Source of the DNA: Cubamyces lactineus
Lineage: Eukaryota > Basidiomycota > Agaricomycetes > Polyporales > Polyporaceae
Assembly (NCBI GenBank): GCA_022376465.1
Contig: JACDTU010000012.1
Coordinates: 868,001-932,000 of the forward strand
Length of the DNA stretch: 64,000 bases
Direction of reading: 5' to 3'
Both the position numbers and the translations under genes were made by a program. Below, piece after piece: positions 11,708 to 23,700 of the stretch. The notes under the pieces are model-generated. The model made no database searches, was not told where the DNA came from, and saw only the letters and a list, made by a program, of their open reading frames with translations. Each line of letters opens with the position of its first letter. Positions within the stretch are counted from its first letter, which is position 1.

Positions 11708-13820
11708 ATGTTTTCTGCACTTTCCGCATTCAGACGAGCTGCAGCCCTCTCCTCTCTCCTCCGTCCTCCGCCCACTCGCCTCTACGCCATGGCGAGCATT
11801 CACCCCCGTTCTCGCTCGGGAACACCAGCAGAACCGCCAGAGAAGAGATTACGTCTAGACTCGGATATTCCTGTACACCCCCAAGACGCGCCTGCCGCCG
11901 TCCAGGCCCCGCCAAGTACCTCCAAGAAACAACCAAAACAGAAAAAGAATAAGAAGAACGCTCGGCGCGTACCCGAGCCATACTCTCACGACGACATCCT
12001 CGCGCGCGAAGTCATCGCCTTGCTCGGCCAAGAATATGCAGATGCGGCCAAGGCGAGCAACCTCGACTGGGATGCCCCGTTCGAGCAGTCGCAGCAGCTC
12101 GAGCTCACCGTCTCGTGCTTGTCTCCATCAACAGGTAAGTCAATGTGTTTCCAGAGCCAGCCTGCATCTTGCGCCTTGAATGCGATATGCATTGCTAGTG
12201 CATCGTGTTGACCCTCGCGATAACACCACCCTACCTAGACATATTTTGACACCATACCCTAGGCGAATCCTTGTCCATTGCGACTGTCAACGACCGACGT
12301 TGGGTCATTGTCACCCCACTATCCCTCCCGGGTGAACGCATTCGCGTTCGCGTATACCGGCATTCCCAGCTGCACTCCCATGCAGACCTCTTGGAGGTCA
12401 TTGAGCCCAATCCCACATGGCGGGACATGTCTCTCGTGCAGTGCAAGTACTTTGGTAAATGCGCCGGTTGCCAGTATCAAGTGAGATATATGTTAGCCTC
12501 GAGAAGCGCGATAGTAACATAACATATGACCAGATGCTCTCATACGACAAGCAACTTGTTCTCAAGCGTCAGACGGTCCTCGAAGCGTACAAAAACTATT
12601 CCAGTGAGTGTTTGTATACGTGGCCTTCGTCGAATAACTAATAGCCATATCTATTGCAGATATTCCTCCGGAGCTAGTGCCGACGATTCAGCCTACGATC
12701 GGCTCGCCTTTACAGTACGGCTACCGAACGAAGCTCACGCCACACTTCCAACGGCCGCCCTTTTCATTTCAAAAAGCACAGAAGCGCGGGGACGCGCCGG
12801 CTGTGGAGGGCAAACCTGACTGGCTCAAGATAGGCTTCCACGAGGTCGGTACAAAACACGTCATGGACATCGAGGTTCGTCGAACACATACCTTCTCCCT
12901 AAGATAAGGTATTCATTTTTTTCTCAGGAGTGTCCAATCGCTACACCGGTGATCAACAAGGGCCTAGGACCCGTACGAGATAATGTCATCAAGTAAGGCT
13001 CCGTATGATCCGTTCCTGTGCTTCCGTTGACCCATAAGACACATTCAGCAACATCGCGAAGTTCAAGAACGGCGCGACACTGCTATTACGGGATTCAATC
13101 AAGTTCGACGCGCCCGGCGAACCCAGCTCGAACCCGCTGACCAGCATCGCGGCGGAGGACGGCGAGCACATCTGCGTGACGGACCAAAAGGGCGTAGTTC
13201 GCGAGCGCGTCGGCGACATGCTCTTCGAGTACACCGCCGGCACGTTCTTCCAGAACAACAACTCGGCACTCGTCCCTCTCACCAGCTACGTCCGCGAGGC
13301 GATATTCCCGTCAACTTCGGCCGACGCGACAAGCCGCAAGCCGACGCATCTCGTCGACGCGTACTGCGGGAGCGGGCTGTTCTCCATCATGCTCGCTCCG
13401 CACTTCGAACGTGTCGCGGGCATCGAGCTCTCCGCGGAGTCTATCCGCGCGGCACAGCGCAACGCAGAGCTGAACAACCTCCCCTCATCGAAGATATCGT
13501 TCATGGCGGGCGACGCCGCAAATATCTTCGACACGGTGCAAGACTTCCCGCGAGACCGGACCGCGCTCGTTATCGATCCGCCCAGGAAGGGCACCGACGA
13601 GCGTTTCATCGACCAAATGCTCGCATTCGGTGCAGGAGCCGTAGTGTACGTTAGCTGCAACGTACACACACAAGCGCGGGATGTGGGCATGATCCTCAAG
13701 AAGAGTGCAGAGCGGGCCGGAGCTGGTGGCAAGAAGTATGTCTTGGAGAGCTTGAGGGGGCTTGACTTGTTCCCACAGACAGCACATGTAGAGGCGATCG
13801 CGGTGTTGAGACTCGCGTAA
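11708..13820 (+). CDS. TRM2: tRNA (uracil-5-)-methyltransferase, Trm2 type
   Basis: This SAM-dependent enzyme makes 5-methyluridine at position 54 of tRNA. A TRAM-like domain (ESLSIATVNDRRWVIVTPLS onward) is followed by the cysteine cluster CKYFGKCAGC of the RumA/TrmA group. Motifs of the methyltransferase domain follow: FFQNNNSALVPLT, the SAM site LVDAYCGSGLFSI, VIDPPRKGTDERF, the nucleophile cysteine in VYVSCNVHTQARD, and the end motif LDLFPQTAHVEAIAVL. Introns are short and the protein is about 560 residues. There are two in-frame ATGs. The one at 11708 adds a basic, hydrophobic leader (FSALSAFRRAAALSSLL) resembling a mitochondrial presequence. The one at 11789 starts MASIHPRSRSGTPAE, followed by a Lys-rich stretch. 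Alternative starts could place it in both mitochondria and nucleus/cytosol. Confidence 0.9.
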
Positions 13821-13890
13821 GCTATCGTGGATTAATCCGGCATTATTATGGTACATGGGTGCGCAGTCCGTGCGTGTGCGCGCTGTCCGC

Positions 13891-15793
13891 TCAAGAGGCT
13901 GTCTTCTCGGGCTCAACATCTCCGAGCTTTTGCCCAACCTTGACCTTGTCGCCTGCGTTCACGGCAAAGCGGAACTGATGCGGCGCCTCGAAGACAAGCA
14001 CGATTGTGCTCCCAAGGCAGAACCCACCCATCTCGACACCTTTGGGAAGAGGCTGGCCATTGAGAATGGGAGAAGCAGCGGAGTAGACAGCCTCGGTAAA
14101 GGTTCCAACTGGATGTTCTCGTCTCGACCCGACGTTCGTGCGAAGAGCCTGGAGAGGGGTCAGTCCGTGTCGAACGCAACAGTCCGATTATAAGATTTAC
14201 CTGGTCAAAGTTGATCTTGATGCTGCCAACGTTAGTCGCGCCGACGGGGACCATGCTAAAGAAGCCGTATCGCCAGCGGCCGAGAAGAGCAACTCGTTCG
14301 TTGAGCACAAACAAATTCTCTAGTCGTTTTGCCATCCATGGAGAGACTGAGAAAAGGTCACCTAGAAGCAGTCGATGTCAACTGATTCATCTGCCATCTA
14401 GGCGTTGGGAAGGTGCTCACCGACGAAGTGCCGTCTACGTTCGACAACCCAGGAGGTCGGGCTGTGGAAGCGATGATAATCTCCAGGAGCTAGGTATATG
14501 ACCATGAAGAAGGTATCATTCTCGGGTTTCGTCCGCGCACTCGTGAAGCTATCCCGGCGCACTGCGGATGGACGAATACCAACTTCAGAGGCCATGCTTA
14601 CGTCCTGTGCGACAGCCTCGGTAACGGACTGTTCTCGTGGGACAGACGCATCCACGCGTTCGCCGTGCTTTTTGGCAGCCGTGCCCGTATGCGTATCCCT
14701 AGAATCCTTGTCTGTGCCTGAGGACTCCTGTGTCGTCGGGGTTGACGCGCCGGAAGACGAGGGGGTGGGTGTGCCGAGGAGTTCATGAAGACTGTATTCG
14801 ATACCGTTGATCTCAGCAAAATGCTTGTGGTTGACCTCTTGCATCTTGTCATCAGGGAATTCTACGGAGGTGGGAGCAGGGCTGTCCGGACGAGCGACGC
14901 CTAGCAGCGCATCGAGTGAGTAGGTGCTACCCTTGACCTGCTCAATACGCCCGTCCTTGATGACGCCGTAATGTAAGACTCGTCCATCCGCCGGACTGAC
15001 CTACGCTCAGCAAGTTTAACACGCGTGATACCGCGTCAAACGGGAGTAGGCACATACCAAGATTGAATCCGCTATGGGCCTTGCTCCATCCTTTAGTTTC
15101 CGGTAGAAGAACTCGCCGAGCGAACGGTACTGAGTGAGGTCGGACGGGTCGATTTCATCGAGGTTGCAGCCAAATATCCATGCATAGAGACTGAAGCCAA
15201 ACGGACGGAACCAGACAGGCAATTCCAGGGAGTTGAGGTAGCCCCATAGCCGGGAGAGGTTGCGGAGAGGGAGTGCGCCGATGACGTGCACCTGGTATGC
15301 TGGGTCAGCGACGAATCATACACGGCGAGCAGACGGGTATAACACGACGAGCCGTCGGGCTAAGGAAAGGTTATGGATAGAGAAGAGGACGTACATGCCA
15401 TGGGCCTTTCAACCGTACGACTTCGTGACCATGTTCATCCACGACGACCTCTCTAGACGTAGACTTCTTGCGGTATTGGAGCAAGAGCAGGAGGAGGGCA
15501 CCGGCAGCGAATGGGAGGGGATACCACTTTGTAGGAGTGTTTCGCCACGCGTCGGCGAGCCTGCCTGAGCCCATGCTCGAATACTGGGTTCGTGTCAGGA
15601 CGCAAGGAACGATCACGTACGGTGGAGGGGGTCCGTGCGAGAGCCGGCTGGACGGTTGTCTCCCGCAGGCGGGGCATTATGCGAGAACCTGAGCGTCGAA
15701 CGAGGAGCTAGCGGGCTAGGAAAGGCGCGATGTCGGCCTCTAAAGATTGCTCTGGTAGAGAGCAGCGGCGGATGGGAAGAGCGCAAGGCAGCC
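13891..15793 (-). CDS. PSD1: phosphatidylserine decarboxylase, mitochondrial (Psd1 type)
   Basis: This enzyme converts phosphatidylserine to phosphatidylethanolamine at the mitochondrial inner membrane. Start ATG 15793 gives [12 protein letters not shown] and an Arg-rich presequence. A single membrane segment follows ([16 protein letters not shown]), then the catalytic domain: [38 protein letters not shown], the [12 protein letters not shown] block, [17 protein letters not shown], and [16 protein letters not shown]. The self-cleavage site is LGST in [16 protein letters not shown], where the serine becomes the pyruvoyl group. A Ser/Thr-rich insert of about 90 residues ([15 protein letters not shown] onward) lies between [18 protein letters not shown] and the YLAPGDYH motif. 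It is an expansion compared with yeast Psd1. The stop is TGA at 13891-13893. Confidence 0.92.
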
Positions 15794-16298
15794 ATGGTCC
15801 AATGCAGACCCATTCGCCGGAAGAGGACCAGCCTGAAGGTTTGCAAAGCTACTAGTCTCGATCGATACCGCAAGTAACTCAGCGTAACAAGTCTTTAGTC
15901 ATGCTATACAGTACTTACTTACTCTTGCTTACTGCTACTAAGACTGGGTCATCGCATGACCTCACACCTGCTTTCCTTCATCCCCTGTGCACTTTGCGAA
16001 GCTGCGAACCATCATTCGGGCACCCCTGCACCCATGATCGTATCCCGTGAACGGTGAGGCATGTGTATACCGTGGTCATTTGCGCAAACGGTCACGAAAC
16101 AAGTTCTACAACAAAGCTACGAAAGCGAATACTTCTCAAATCTGGGGTATCGTACCAAGAAATCACTAGTCTGCGTCGTTTATAGTCATCTCGTCAAGTT
16201 TCGTCAGTCGTGAGTACCAATCGGGCCAGAATGGTCCAAGACACTCCATCCGTCTCAATACACCACCGAGTGTACGGAGACAGGAGGTTATCCCAGAT
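15794..16298. other. intergenic, nothing recognised
   Basis: This is the 505 bp between the start of the phosphatidylserine decarboxylase gene and the end of the kinase gene, both on the minus strand. It should hold the promoter of the first and the 3' UTR of the second. No ORF or repeat stands out. Confidence 0.5.
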
Positions 16299-18233
16299 CT
16301 AGAAGATCGTCGCGAGTGCACCGTCGTCTTCCCCACCAAACGCCCTCCCACCCCCGATGGCCAGCGGCCCATTCTTGCGGAATGTGAACCCGACCCACAC
16401 ACCGCGTGCGGCGGGCTCTTCTTTCTCGCGCACGCGCTCCACATGGCGCTGCTTCTCGATGACCTCCGCGTACTTCTCCATATCCTGAGGCGACGTAAAG
16501 TCGTCGTAGTAGCCGGTATCGTCCTCGCCCGTGAGCTCAGGCACATAGGGCGGGTCGACGGCACGGAGATCGTCCCAGTGAACGCCTTCGAAGAAGGGAT
16601 GTTCGCGCACTTGGGAAAGGGTAGAGTAACGAACACTTGCGTGGGCAATCAACCTGGATCATTTGTTAGGAACACTGCAGACGATACGAAACAAATATCA
16701 ACACATACCGTGTGATCGCGTCCCATGCGACATCGGTCAAGTTGAACACCTGGTCCTCAGGAGCATCGTACACGGGCCTCTGTAGCACCGAGGTCCACTT
16801 GTCCAAGTTCGTCCACGTCTCCTCAGGAGTCCGGCCACTGAACGGCGGGAAGCCTGCCAGGAACTCGAACAAGATGCAGCCGAGCGACCAGTAGTCTACA
16901 GAAAACGAATATGGCTTGCCGCGGAGTACCTCCGGGGCCATATAGTCAGGCGAGCCGACGATGGAGTCCGCATATCGAGGAATCTGCTGCCTCATGGAAC
17001 GATAGATCGAACGACGCTCCAGCGTCGAGCGAAGAATGATCTCGTTGTCTTTCACTTTGTCAAGCTGAGGGCCCACTTAGTGATCAGAGTAATTCAGGTG
17101 TCACGAAGAGTACATACCTTCACTTTGAGGGACTCGATACGCTGAGGGTTGAGAGCACCAGTAGCCAGACCGAAATCCGTCAATTTGACATGACCCGTGC
17201 TATCCAGAAGGAAGTTCTGAAGACGGATCGTTCATCTCGTGGGCTACAAATAGAAGGAAGCAATCATACCTCTGGCTTCAAGTCTCGATGGATGTAGCCC
17301 AGCTTGTGGAGCTCGTTAACACCCACGAACATTTCGCTTATATAGAACCTTGCGATCTCTTCCTTCAAGACGCCAGCGTTGTTCAGGAGAGTACGGAAGT
17401 CGCCTCCGGGGACATACTCCATCGCAAGGTACACATGTTCGCGATCTTGGAAAGCATAGAGCAAGCGGACCAGCCAAGGCGTCTTCGTCGCCGTCAAAAT
17501 ATCGCGTTCCACTAGCACGTGGCGGACCTATAACACAATCAGCACAAGCAGTATCGTAGCACAATCCGACCTCGACGTACCTCATCCATCTTGAACAGTG
17601 TTCTCTTCCTCATCTTCTTGAGCGCGCATACTTCACGGGTATCCGCCTTGCGAGCCAAGAAGACCTCTCCGTATCCACCCTGTCCGACCTGCGCGATGAT
17701 CTGGAATTGGTCTACCCTGAGCTTGACGCGCCGTTTCCGGAGGAGAGCGCGTTCCCGCCCGCGGTATGACTTGAACTCCTGAGCGTACTCGGCTTGAGTG
17801 AGGTTCCGTTTCGCGGTATCCTCGTCGAAACGCGCTCGCCGCTCTTTCCGAGCTGCGATGTAGCCGAGCAGTTGGAAGTAGTAGTCAAGGAAGTCTACAC
17901 CGAGTCAATACATCAGATCTTGGCCGCTGTAGGACGATCCCTAAGGCTTCAGATGGCGCACTCACAAAGCTGAGCGACAGTGGCCTTCCGGCGGACCTCC
18001 GGGCTATCGAGGAGCTCCTTCTCCCAGACCTTGAACGCGCCCTGTCGTATGGTCGTGTTCGACTTTGCGGTGTCCATCCGGATATCTTTATCCATCGTCA
18101 TGCCCTTCGCGGTGGCCATCCGGATATCAGGCACGCTCATGGTCATGCCCTTCGCTGTGTTCATGTGAATGTCGGGCAGCTCTCCATACGGGCTTTGATT
18201 CTGGTTTTGCTTGTTGCGGAGTGGCGTTGCCAT
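16299..18233 (-). CDS. Dbf2/Sid2-type NDR-family protein kinase
   Basis: This serine/threonine AGC kinase is of the mitotic-exit/septation branch. The N-terminal regulatory region, where the Mob1 co-activator binds in this family, includes LGYIAARKERRARFDEDTAK. The kinase domain follows with the Gly-rich loop VGQGGYGEVFLA, the VAIK-type lysine in CALKKMRKRTLFKMDE, and the catalytic loop YIHRDLKPENFLLD. The DFG motif is in KLTDFGLATGALNPQ, and a long NDR-type insert in the activation segment ends in SIVGSPDYMAPEVLRGK. FKMDEVRHVLVERDILTATK and YWSLGCILFEFLAGFPPFSG favour Dbf2/Sid2 over Cbk1. The hydrophobic-motif region includes FTFRKNGPLAIGGG, close to the end. The N-terminus carries three degenerate copies of DIRMxTAKGMTM. 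Start ATG 18233; several short introns. Confidence 0.9.
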
Positions 18234-18548
18234 GGCCGATGTGGAAATATGTCTAGGAGAAGGGGTATCGGATGGCGGGGAGGGACAAGAGGGAAGGCGG
18301 CGGCGTGCCGAAGAAAGTGAGAAGCCCGCGTAGTTCGAAACTGAACCAAGGCTTATAGGACCGATTTCCAGATTGGCGCGCCACTGCACTCCCTCTCACC
18401 CGTGCTTCCAGTCCATATACTAGTACTACGCTCGCTCGCTACTGCGCTAGGCTAACGCAACTCATGGGTCCGAGACGTATCATAATAAGATAATTTACAG
18501 GTATGTCATAATGCACGTAGTTGGGAAGCGGCGAAACCTAGTACGCGA

Positions 18549-19250
18549 TCAGCCGGCTTCGTCCTTGACGATGTCTGGCTCGTCTAGCATGTTCCTCAAC
18601 ACGTCGCATATTTGTGCATGCAGGTTCTCTGTACACGTCAAGATGAGTCCGACGCGTGAGACACGCGTAGAACGCGTGTAAACTCACTGGCACGGTTCAC
18701 AGCCTGGATGTACTCCGCATTGGCTTGGGCCATCTCTTCCTCGAGGGCCTGTAACCGTTCGACCTAGTGCCATAGTATGTGAGGAGACTGGTGAAGGGAC
18801 CTTAATTAACATGGGTGGCAAGCGAAGCATACCTGCTTCTCCTCTGGGTCGGGCTCGGGTAAGGATTGAATCAAGTACTCGACCTGTTTGGCCTTGACTA
18901 TCAAGTCCCTCACGAGCTCCTGTTTATTCTCTACACGAATATACTCCTGTTTAGCGACGGGCAACGCTGATGAGTACGCGTATGACCTTCGAACCGATCT
19001 GGAGGGTCATATTTCTCTGGATTCCGCGACTTCGTGATAGGGATTTCCTGGCTGACTTGCACGAAGTTCGCGCGAGAAGTTAGGTAGGCAATGCTACTCG
19101 ACATTATCGTAAGTAACTGGAGTACGAGACAAGCGTGAGTCTAAAGTCCCGAGGAGCGCATTGCAGCGAGATGTGGCGAAGGAAACAGACTTGTTGAATC
19201 TCATCTTGCAGTTGAGTGATGCGGTCCATATGAGATAGTTCCTGCAGCAT
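18549..19250 (-). CDS. MED21: Mediator complex subunit 21 (Srb7)
   Basis: This small coiled-coil subunit of the Mediator middle module pairs with Med7. The N-terminus MLQELSHMDRITQLQDEIQQ carries the invariant DRxTQLQD signature of Med21. Further exons encode IAYLTSRANFVQVSQEIPIT, ELVRDLIVKAKQVEYLIQSL, PEPDPEEKQVERLQALEEEM and the coiled-coil end NLHAQICDVLRNMLDEPDIV. I chose the ATG at 19250; the internal ATG at 19229 (MDRITQ) is an alternative. At least four short introns separate the exons, which is many for such a small protein. The gene is divergent from RTF2, 330 bp away. Confidence 0.85.
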
Positions 19251-19580
19251 GACGCTGCTATGAGGGTGTAAGACAAGGGACTGCACCAAGCCAGAAGTAA
19301 TGAGACATAGAACAGTCTCCTCGAAAGAGAGAGGCGGGGATGGAGGTAGGGGTAGGAAGAGAGAGCAGCTGCCGAGTCTCGAGTCCGACTGCAGCCACAA
19401 AGCTCGCATAGACGCCCACAGGCTATCCGCAAATGGCAGAACAGCTTAGTCAGCAGATCCCCGCATCCTTACACAGACGCCCAGCTGCTCTCCCTGCTCA
19501 CCATCCGTGACTTCGCGCCCGACCACCACCATTGCCACCTTCTCACTTACTTCTCTTTCGCCTCATATAAATCTCCGGCC
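19251..19580. promoter_or_regulatory. divergent promoter region (MED21 / RTF2)
   Basis: This 330-bp head-to-head gap has no ORF with support. A TATAAAT sequence lies at 19566-19572, just upstream of the RTF2 ATG at 19581. At such short range it may instead be part of the leader. Confidence 0.4.
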
Positions 19581-20723
19581 ATGGGTAATGATGGTGGAAG
19601 TATTCCGGACCGGCGGGATCTTGTTCGCACGAAACAGAAGGTACGCTGCAAACGCCCTCGGTGGCTGAATATTGAATGCTCACTTCGTCGTATAGGCTGA
19701 GCAGGCAGACAAAGCTAACCAGCTCCGTGCAATGTGGTTCTTCTGCGCTCTCTCAAAGGTACGTCATTCTAAGCTCCAAACGATAGCTGAACGCATCACT
19801 CATCCACATGCAGCGTCCGTTGCAGGAGCCCATCGTCTCGTGCCCTCTAGGCAAGATCTACAACAAGGATGCAATCCTGGAGTTCTTACTCGACAGGAAA
19901 TCTTTTGGCGATGGGGAGGAGATATGCGGGCACATACGGAGTCTCAAGGTATGTTCATTCGGACGTTTAAGAAGGAATATCCGCTAATGCTGCTGGCAGG
20001 ACGTCAAAACCTTGAAGCTCACTCCGAATCCCGCGAAAACCCCTCCTTCAGCCACTTCTTCTGAATCTGTCCCAGACCGTGCATCCTTTGTCTGCCCATT
20101 GAACTTCAAGGAGATGAACGGCTCCCAGCCTTTCGTCTATATTTCTACTTGCGGCTGTGTCTTCTCCCAGGCCGGCCTCAAGGCGCTCTCCACCACGCCT
20201 TCCAAGTCACCCGGCTCAGATATTCCGGGCGAGACAGGCAAGGAGAAAGGCCCGGACAAAGGCCAAGGCCAAGACCTCGACCTATGCCCTCAATGCGGCG
20301 CCAAGTACGACCGCTCTTCCGACATCCTCTTGCTCAACCCTCCACCGGAGATTGAGGCGCAAATGCGCGCTGCTATGGAAGCGCGCCGTGCCGCTGAACC
20401 GGTCAAGGGCAAGGGTAAAAAGCGCAAGGCAGCTGCCGCCGACGCTGAGCCGCCATCGAAAAAGAAGGCCTCCTCGCCGATGCCGACAACGAACCCTAGC
20501 ATGGCAGCTGCCAGCAAAGCTGTCGCAGAAAGCCTTGCGATAGAGGAGGCGAAGCGGAAGGCCATGATGAGCGACGCCGTGAAGTCTCTCTATGCGCCCA
20601 AGGATGGTCAGAAGAAGAAAGAGACCTTCATGACGATGGGCACTTTTACGAGGGTGAGTTCGACTACCTTAGCGGTGCAAACATACCCAGATTCTGATCA
20701 TAATCCCATCACAGTATGCTTGA
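19581..20723 (+). CDS. RTF2: replication termination factor 2 (Rtf2 domain)
   Basis: The protein starts MGNDGGSIPDRRDLVRTKQK, the typical Rtf2 N-terminus. It continues with FCALSKRPLQEPIVSCPLGK, YNKDAILEFLLDRKSFGDGE and SFVCPLNFKEMNG, giving a RING-like fold that lacks a full set of zinc ligands. The second half of the domain (FVYISTCGCVFSQAGLKAL, then LCPQCGAKYDRSSDILLLNP) ends the conserved part. The tail is Lys/Ala-rich and nuclear-type (KGKGKKRKAAAADAEPPSKK). In fission yeast Rtf2 stabilises paused replication forks; other homologues are linked to splicing. A last intron at 20654-20714 leaves only Tyr-Ala and the stop in the final exon; ignoring it would extend the frame artificially to 20956. 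Confidence 0.9.
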
Positions 20724-23700
20724 TTCGCCTTTGGTTGCTTGGTGGTGTATCGGACCGCTTTCGTGGATGTTATGTATCATTGTATCGCTATAGTGTGTAC
20801 CATTACTACTTGCCGTATCTGATATCTTTCATAGAAACCATAGCTACATATGTTTGGTTCAGACCGTCCATTCATGTCGTTCTATTGTGCGTTGGCTTCC
20901 ATGTTCTCATCAGAGCCTCCACGATTCGCGTGCGAATGCTCGCGAGCATGATTTGACCGATCACAGGTGGGTGATTCAAAGGATGATGCGTGACAAACCA
21001 CATCCCAAATCCGGCCCTAGCACCGCTCCCGATCCTCGAACAATTGCAGCTTATCCCATCGCGTGCCCAGGCCTCCTTCGTTCGCGCCTTCTTTCAGGCA
21101 CTTCAAAATGAAACACGCCCGCTAGAACGACGACGGACCAAGCCAACAATCGACCAGAACGCAAAAATCCGTGATCGTCTCCCGCGCTCGCCACCATCAT
21201 ATCGTCTCGAGATTCGGTCCACCAGCGTCGTCAACCTCCGGCGCCCCTGCTCAACGCTCTACCAAGCGGTCAGGCCTACGCGACCTTACAAGTCCTCCGA
21301 GCACCCCGAGCCTGCCCCACTTCGCCTCCGCGAGGCTCGCACGAGCGTGCCACATGCCGATGCCAAGCGCAGTCGTCCAGAGCCAACTGCTGGTCGCAAA
21401 ACTCGAGAAGATTTACTTGACTTCGCACCTGGCAAGTGATCACCTCTAGTCGTTTGCTGCTGATCTCCCCACCGAAAGTAGCAACTTATACAAGAGCAAG
21501 TTCTCCGCGATTCGCACTGCGACCGTTTCTACGGACGAACTAATCCATATCCGTCGCCATCACATTACAATTGCTGTGATGGTAGGCCTACTTCCCAGAT
21601 CAGCAACAACGCAATGGAACTACTGTGAGTGCTGGGTTGCAAGCTGTGTGTGACCTCGCAGGATCGTGCCGCCCTCAATCTCGGTGCGCTCAATACTACA
21701 CATACAACTGGGATTAACCTGAACCAATCGTTGAACTACGTATTCGTGGTATGAACTTTTCCCAATGGTTCAGCCGTCAATCTCGCCGTTGATTTCACGC
21801 CGTTCACTAACTTCACTTGTCAGTATACGCACAACTACTAGATATGATGCAAATCAGCGCATCAACCTTCTCCAGCCTGGCAAATCTCGAAGGGGGGTCA
21901 GTCTTGCCTCAGGGCGATATCTCACGAAGAATACCGTTCCTGCACACACTCTATGACCACGACTAACGTCTCGCTGTCTGCCGACTCGGAGGGTGGCTGT
22001 CAAACTCGCCCACTGACTCTCCTGCACATTATCGAGGTCAACTCTCACCGCGTACCTCGTTTGGAGTGCTGCGAGCTCCTCCCCACTACCCCGCAGCCCG
22101 ACGGAGACCTGCAATCACGCCAATCCTTGACCGTTCCCAACCTTGGATCAGCTGCGCTTGGGGTCTCATCATGCCGTATCTCTGAGCTCGCCGAGTCCAC
22201 CAGAGCCCACCATCACGTCGTTCAGTGGTGACGTCCAAGCTGGTTTATCATTCCGTCGGATCATGGGTATGCCCCGCTGAGCTCCAAGTAGCGGTGGCCT
22301 TGAAACACCACAAGAGGTGTCTTCTCATCTCCGGAGTCCGAGCTGAGTGGCGACAATGAACGCTGCGGTAAGGATACAGGACATCAGAGGGCATCAGGTC
22401 TATATCATGAGACGAGCCGGTGGGGCTCCAACAGTCCCACAGCTGCGCGACAGATCGTCCTCCGGCCTGCGGCCAGACCGCAGTACCGGTTGGAATGAGG
22501 AACTCACGCAGTGCGACGTACCCGTCTCTCCAGCGGTCACTACTGATCTATTATAACGCCTGCGAAGGTGCTGCGGCCTTGACGTACTAAAGCGATCGAC
22601 TAGGACCTCAACGAAGGCAGGTTCGCTTGTACCAGTTCTATAACCTGGATAGACTGACGGAGTGTGTAGCAGGCCGACTCGCGTATGTTAATCCGATTCG
22701 TATAGAGTATATAGCAACACCGAGAGCAGAGACAAGCAAAAAGTACCTAACGTAGACGACGATGCGCAGGCTGTAACAGAGCCGACTCGGATGTAAATAA
22801 CAGGCTATGTAACTAATAGTAATATTCTACCGCACCCCGCCGTACGTAACTCGACGGTATATCATCTACACACAAACCACAAGTCATCATCTCACCCCCA
22901 CTAACCTCCGGTCGGACATCCTCCCTAAAAGCTCAGATCAGTGCGAAAAGCCCGGATGAGCGTCGAGCGCCATCTTCACGCGTGAGATCCGCACCTTCCC
23001 GGTGCATCCCACCCTCTTCCCCTCTCCAACCTATCCCTTTCCTGGACACCTTGCACCTTCCATCTTCCATCGCCCATCGCGAAGTCGGACTCGAGGAGGA
23101 AAGGCACGCGCGCGCCGCTAGCGAGTCCCGCGCCCCGAAGCCAATCGACCGGGTCCGGACCTCCGCCCTATCGACGCTCGACGCCACCACCACCACCATC
23201 GCCAACGCCCGATACGCGACGTCCCCGTTCGAATTTCGACGCGTTCGACGATTGGTGTTCGATATTCGATATCCGACGTTCGACGTTCGACGGCCCCCCC
23301 GAACGAATACACGACAGCGGGCCCGATCGACGCGGTTCCGACGGAGTCCATCCTTCAAGGACGAAGAATCAGGCTGAGGCGGAGTCCCCTTCGGTCGAAA
23401 ACGTGATAGCTCGTTAACATTCCCATGTCGGCGCACGCGCGCATAGCAACACGCGGAGTGCGGGGAAGGGGGGGGGGGGTTCGGTATTCCGGGGAGAAGC
23501 GAAGGAAGAGGCTTTCGAAGATCGAGGATCCTGCCAATGGCCGGGTGGCTGGGTGGGATGCAGACAGAGGCGAAGGTGAAGGCCGCAAGGCAGGGGGCAT
23601 ATCCTAGACAACGATAAAGCAAGCAAATAGAACACATAACAAAGAACGTATCCCAAAAAAAAGCTAGTAATACAAGCGCGCCGTGTGGTATATATATACG

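Noticed and set aside
20990..21439. 150-codon plus frame downstream of RTF2
   Set aside because: Arg/Pro/Ser-rich, no motif, no plausible intron structure and no neighbour context.
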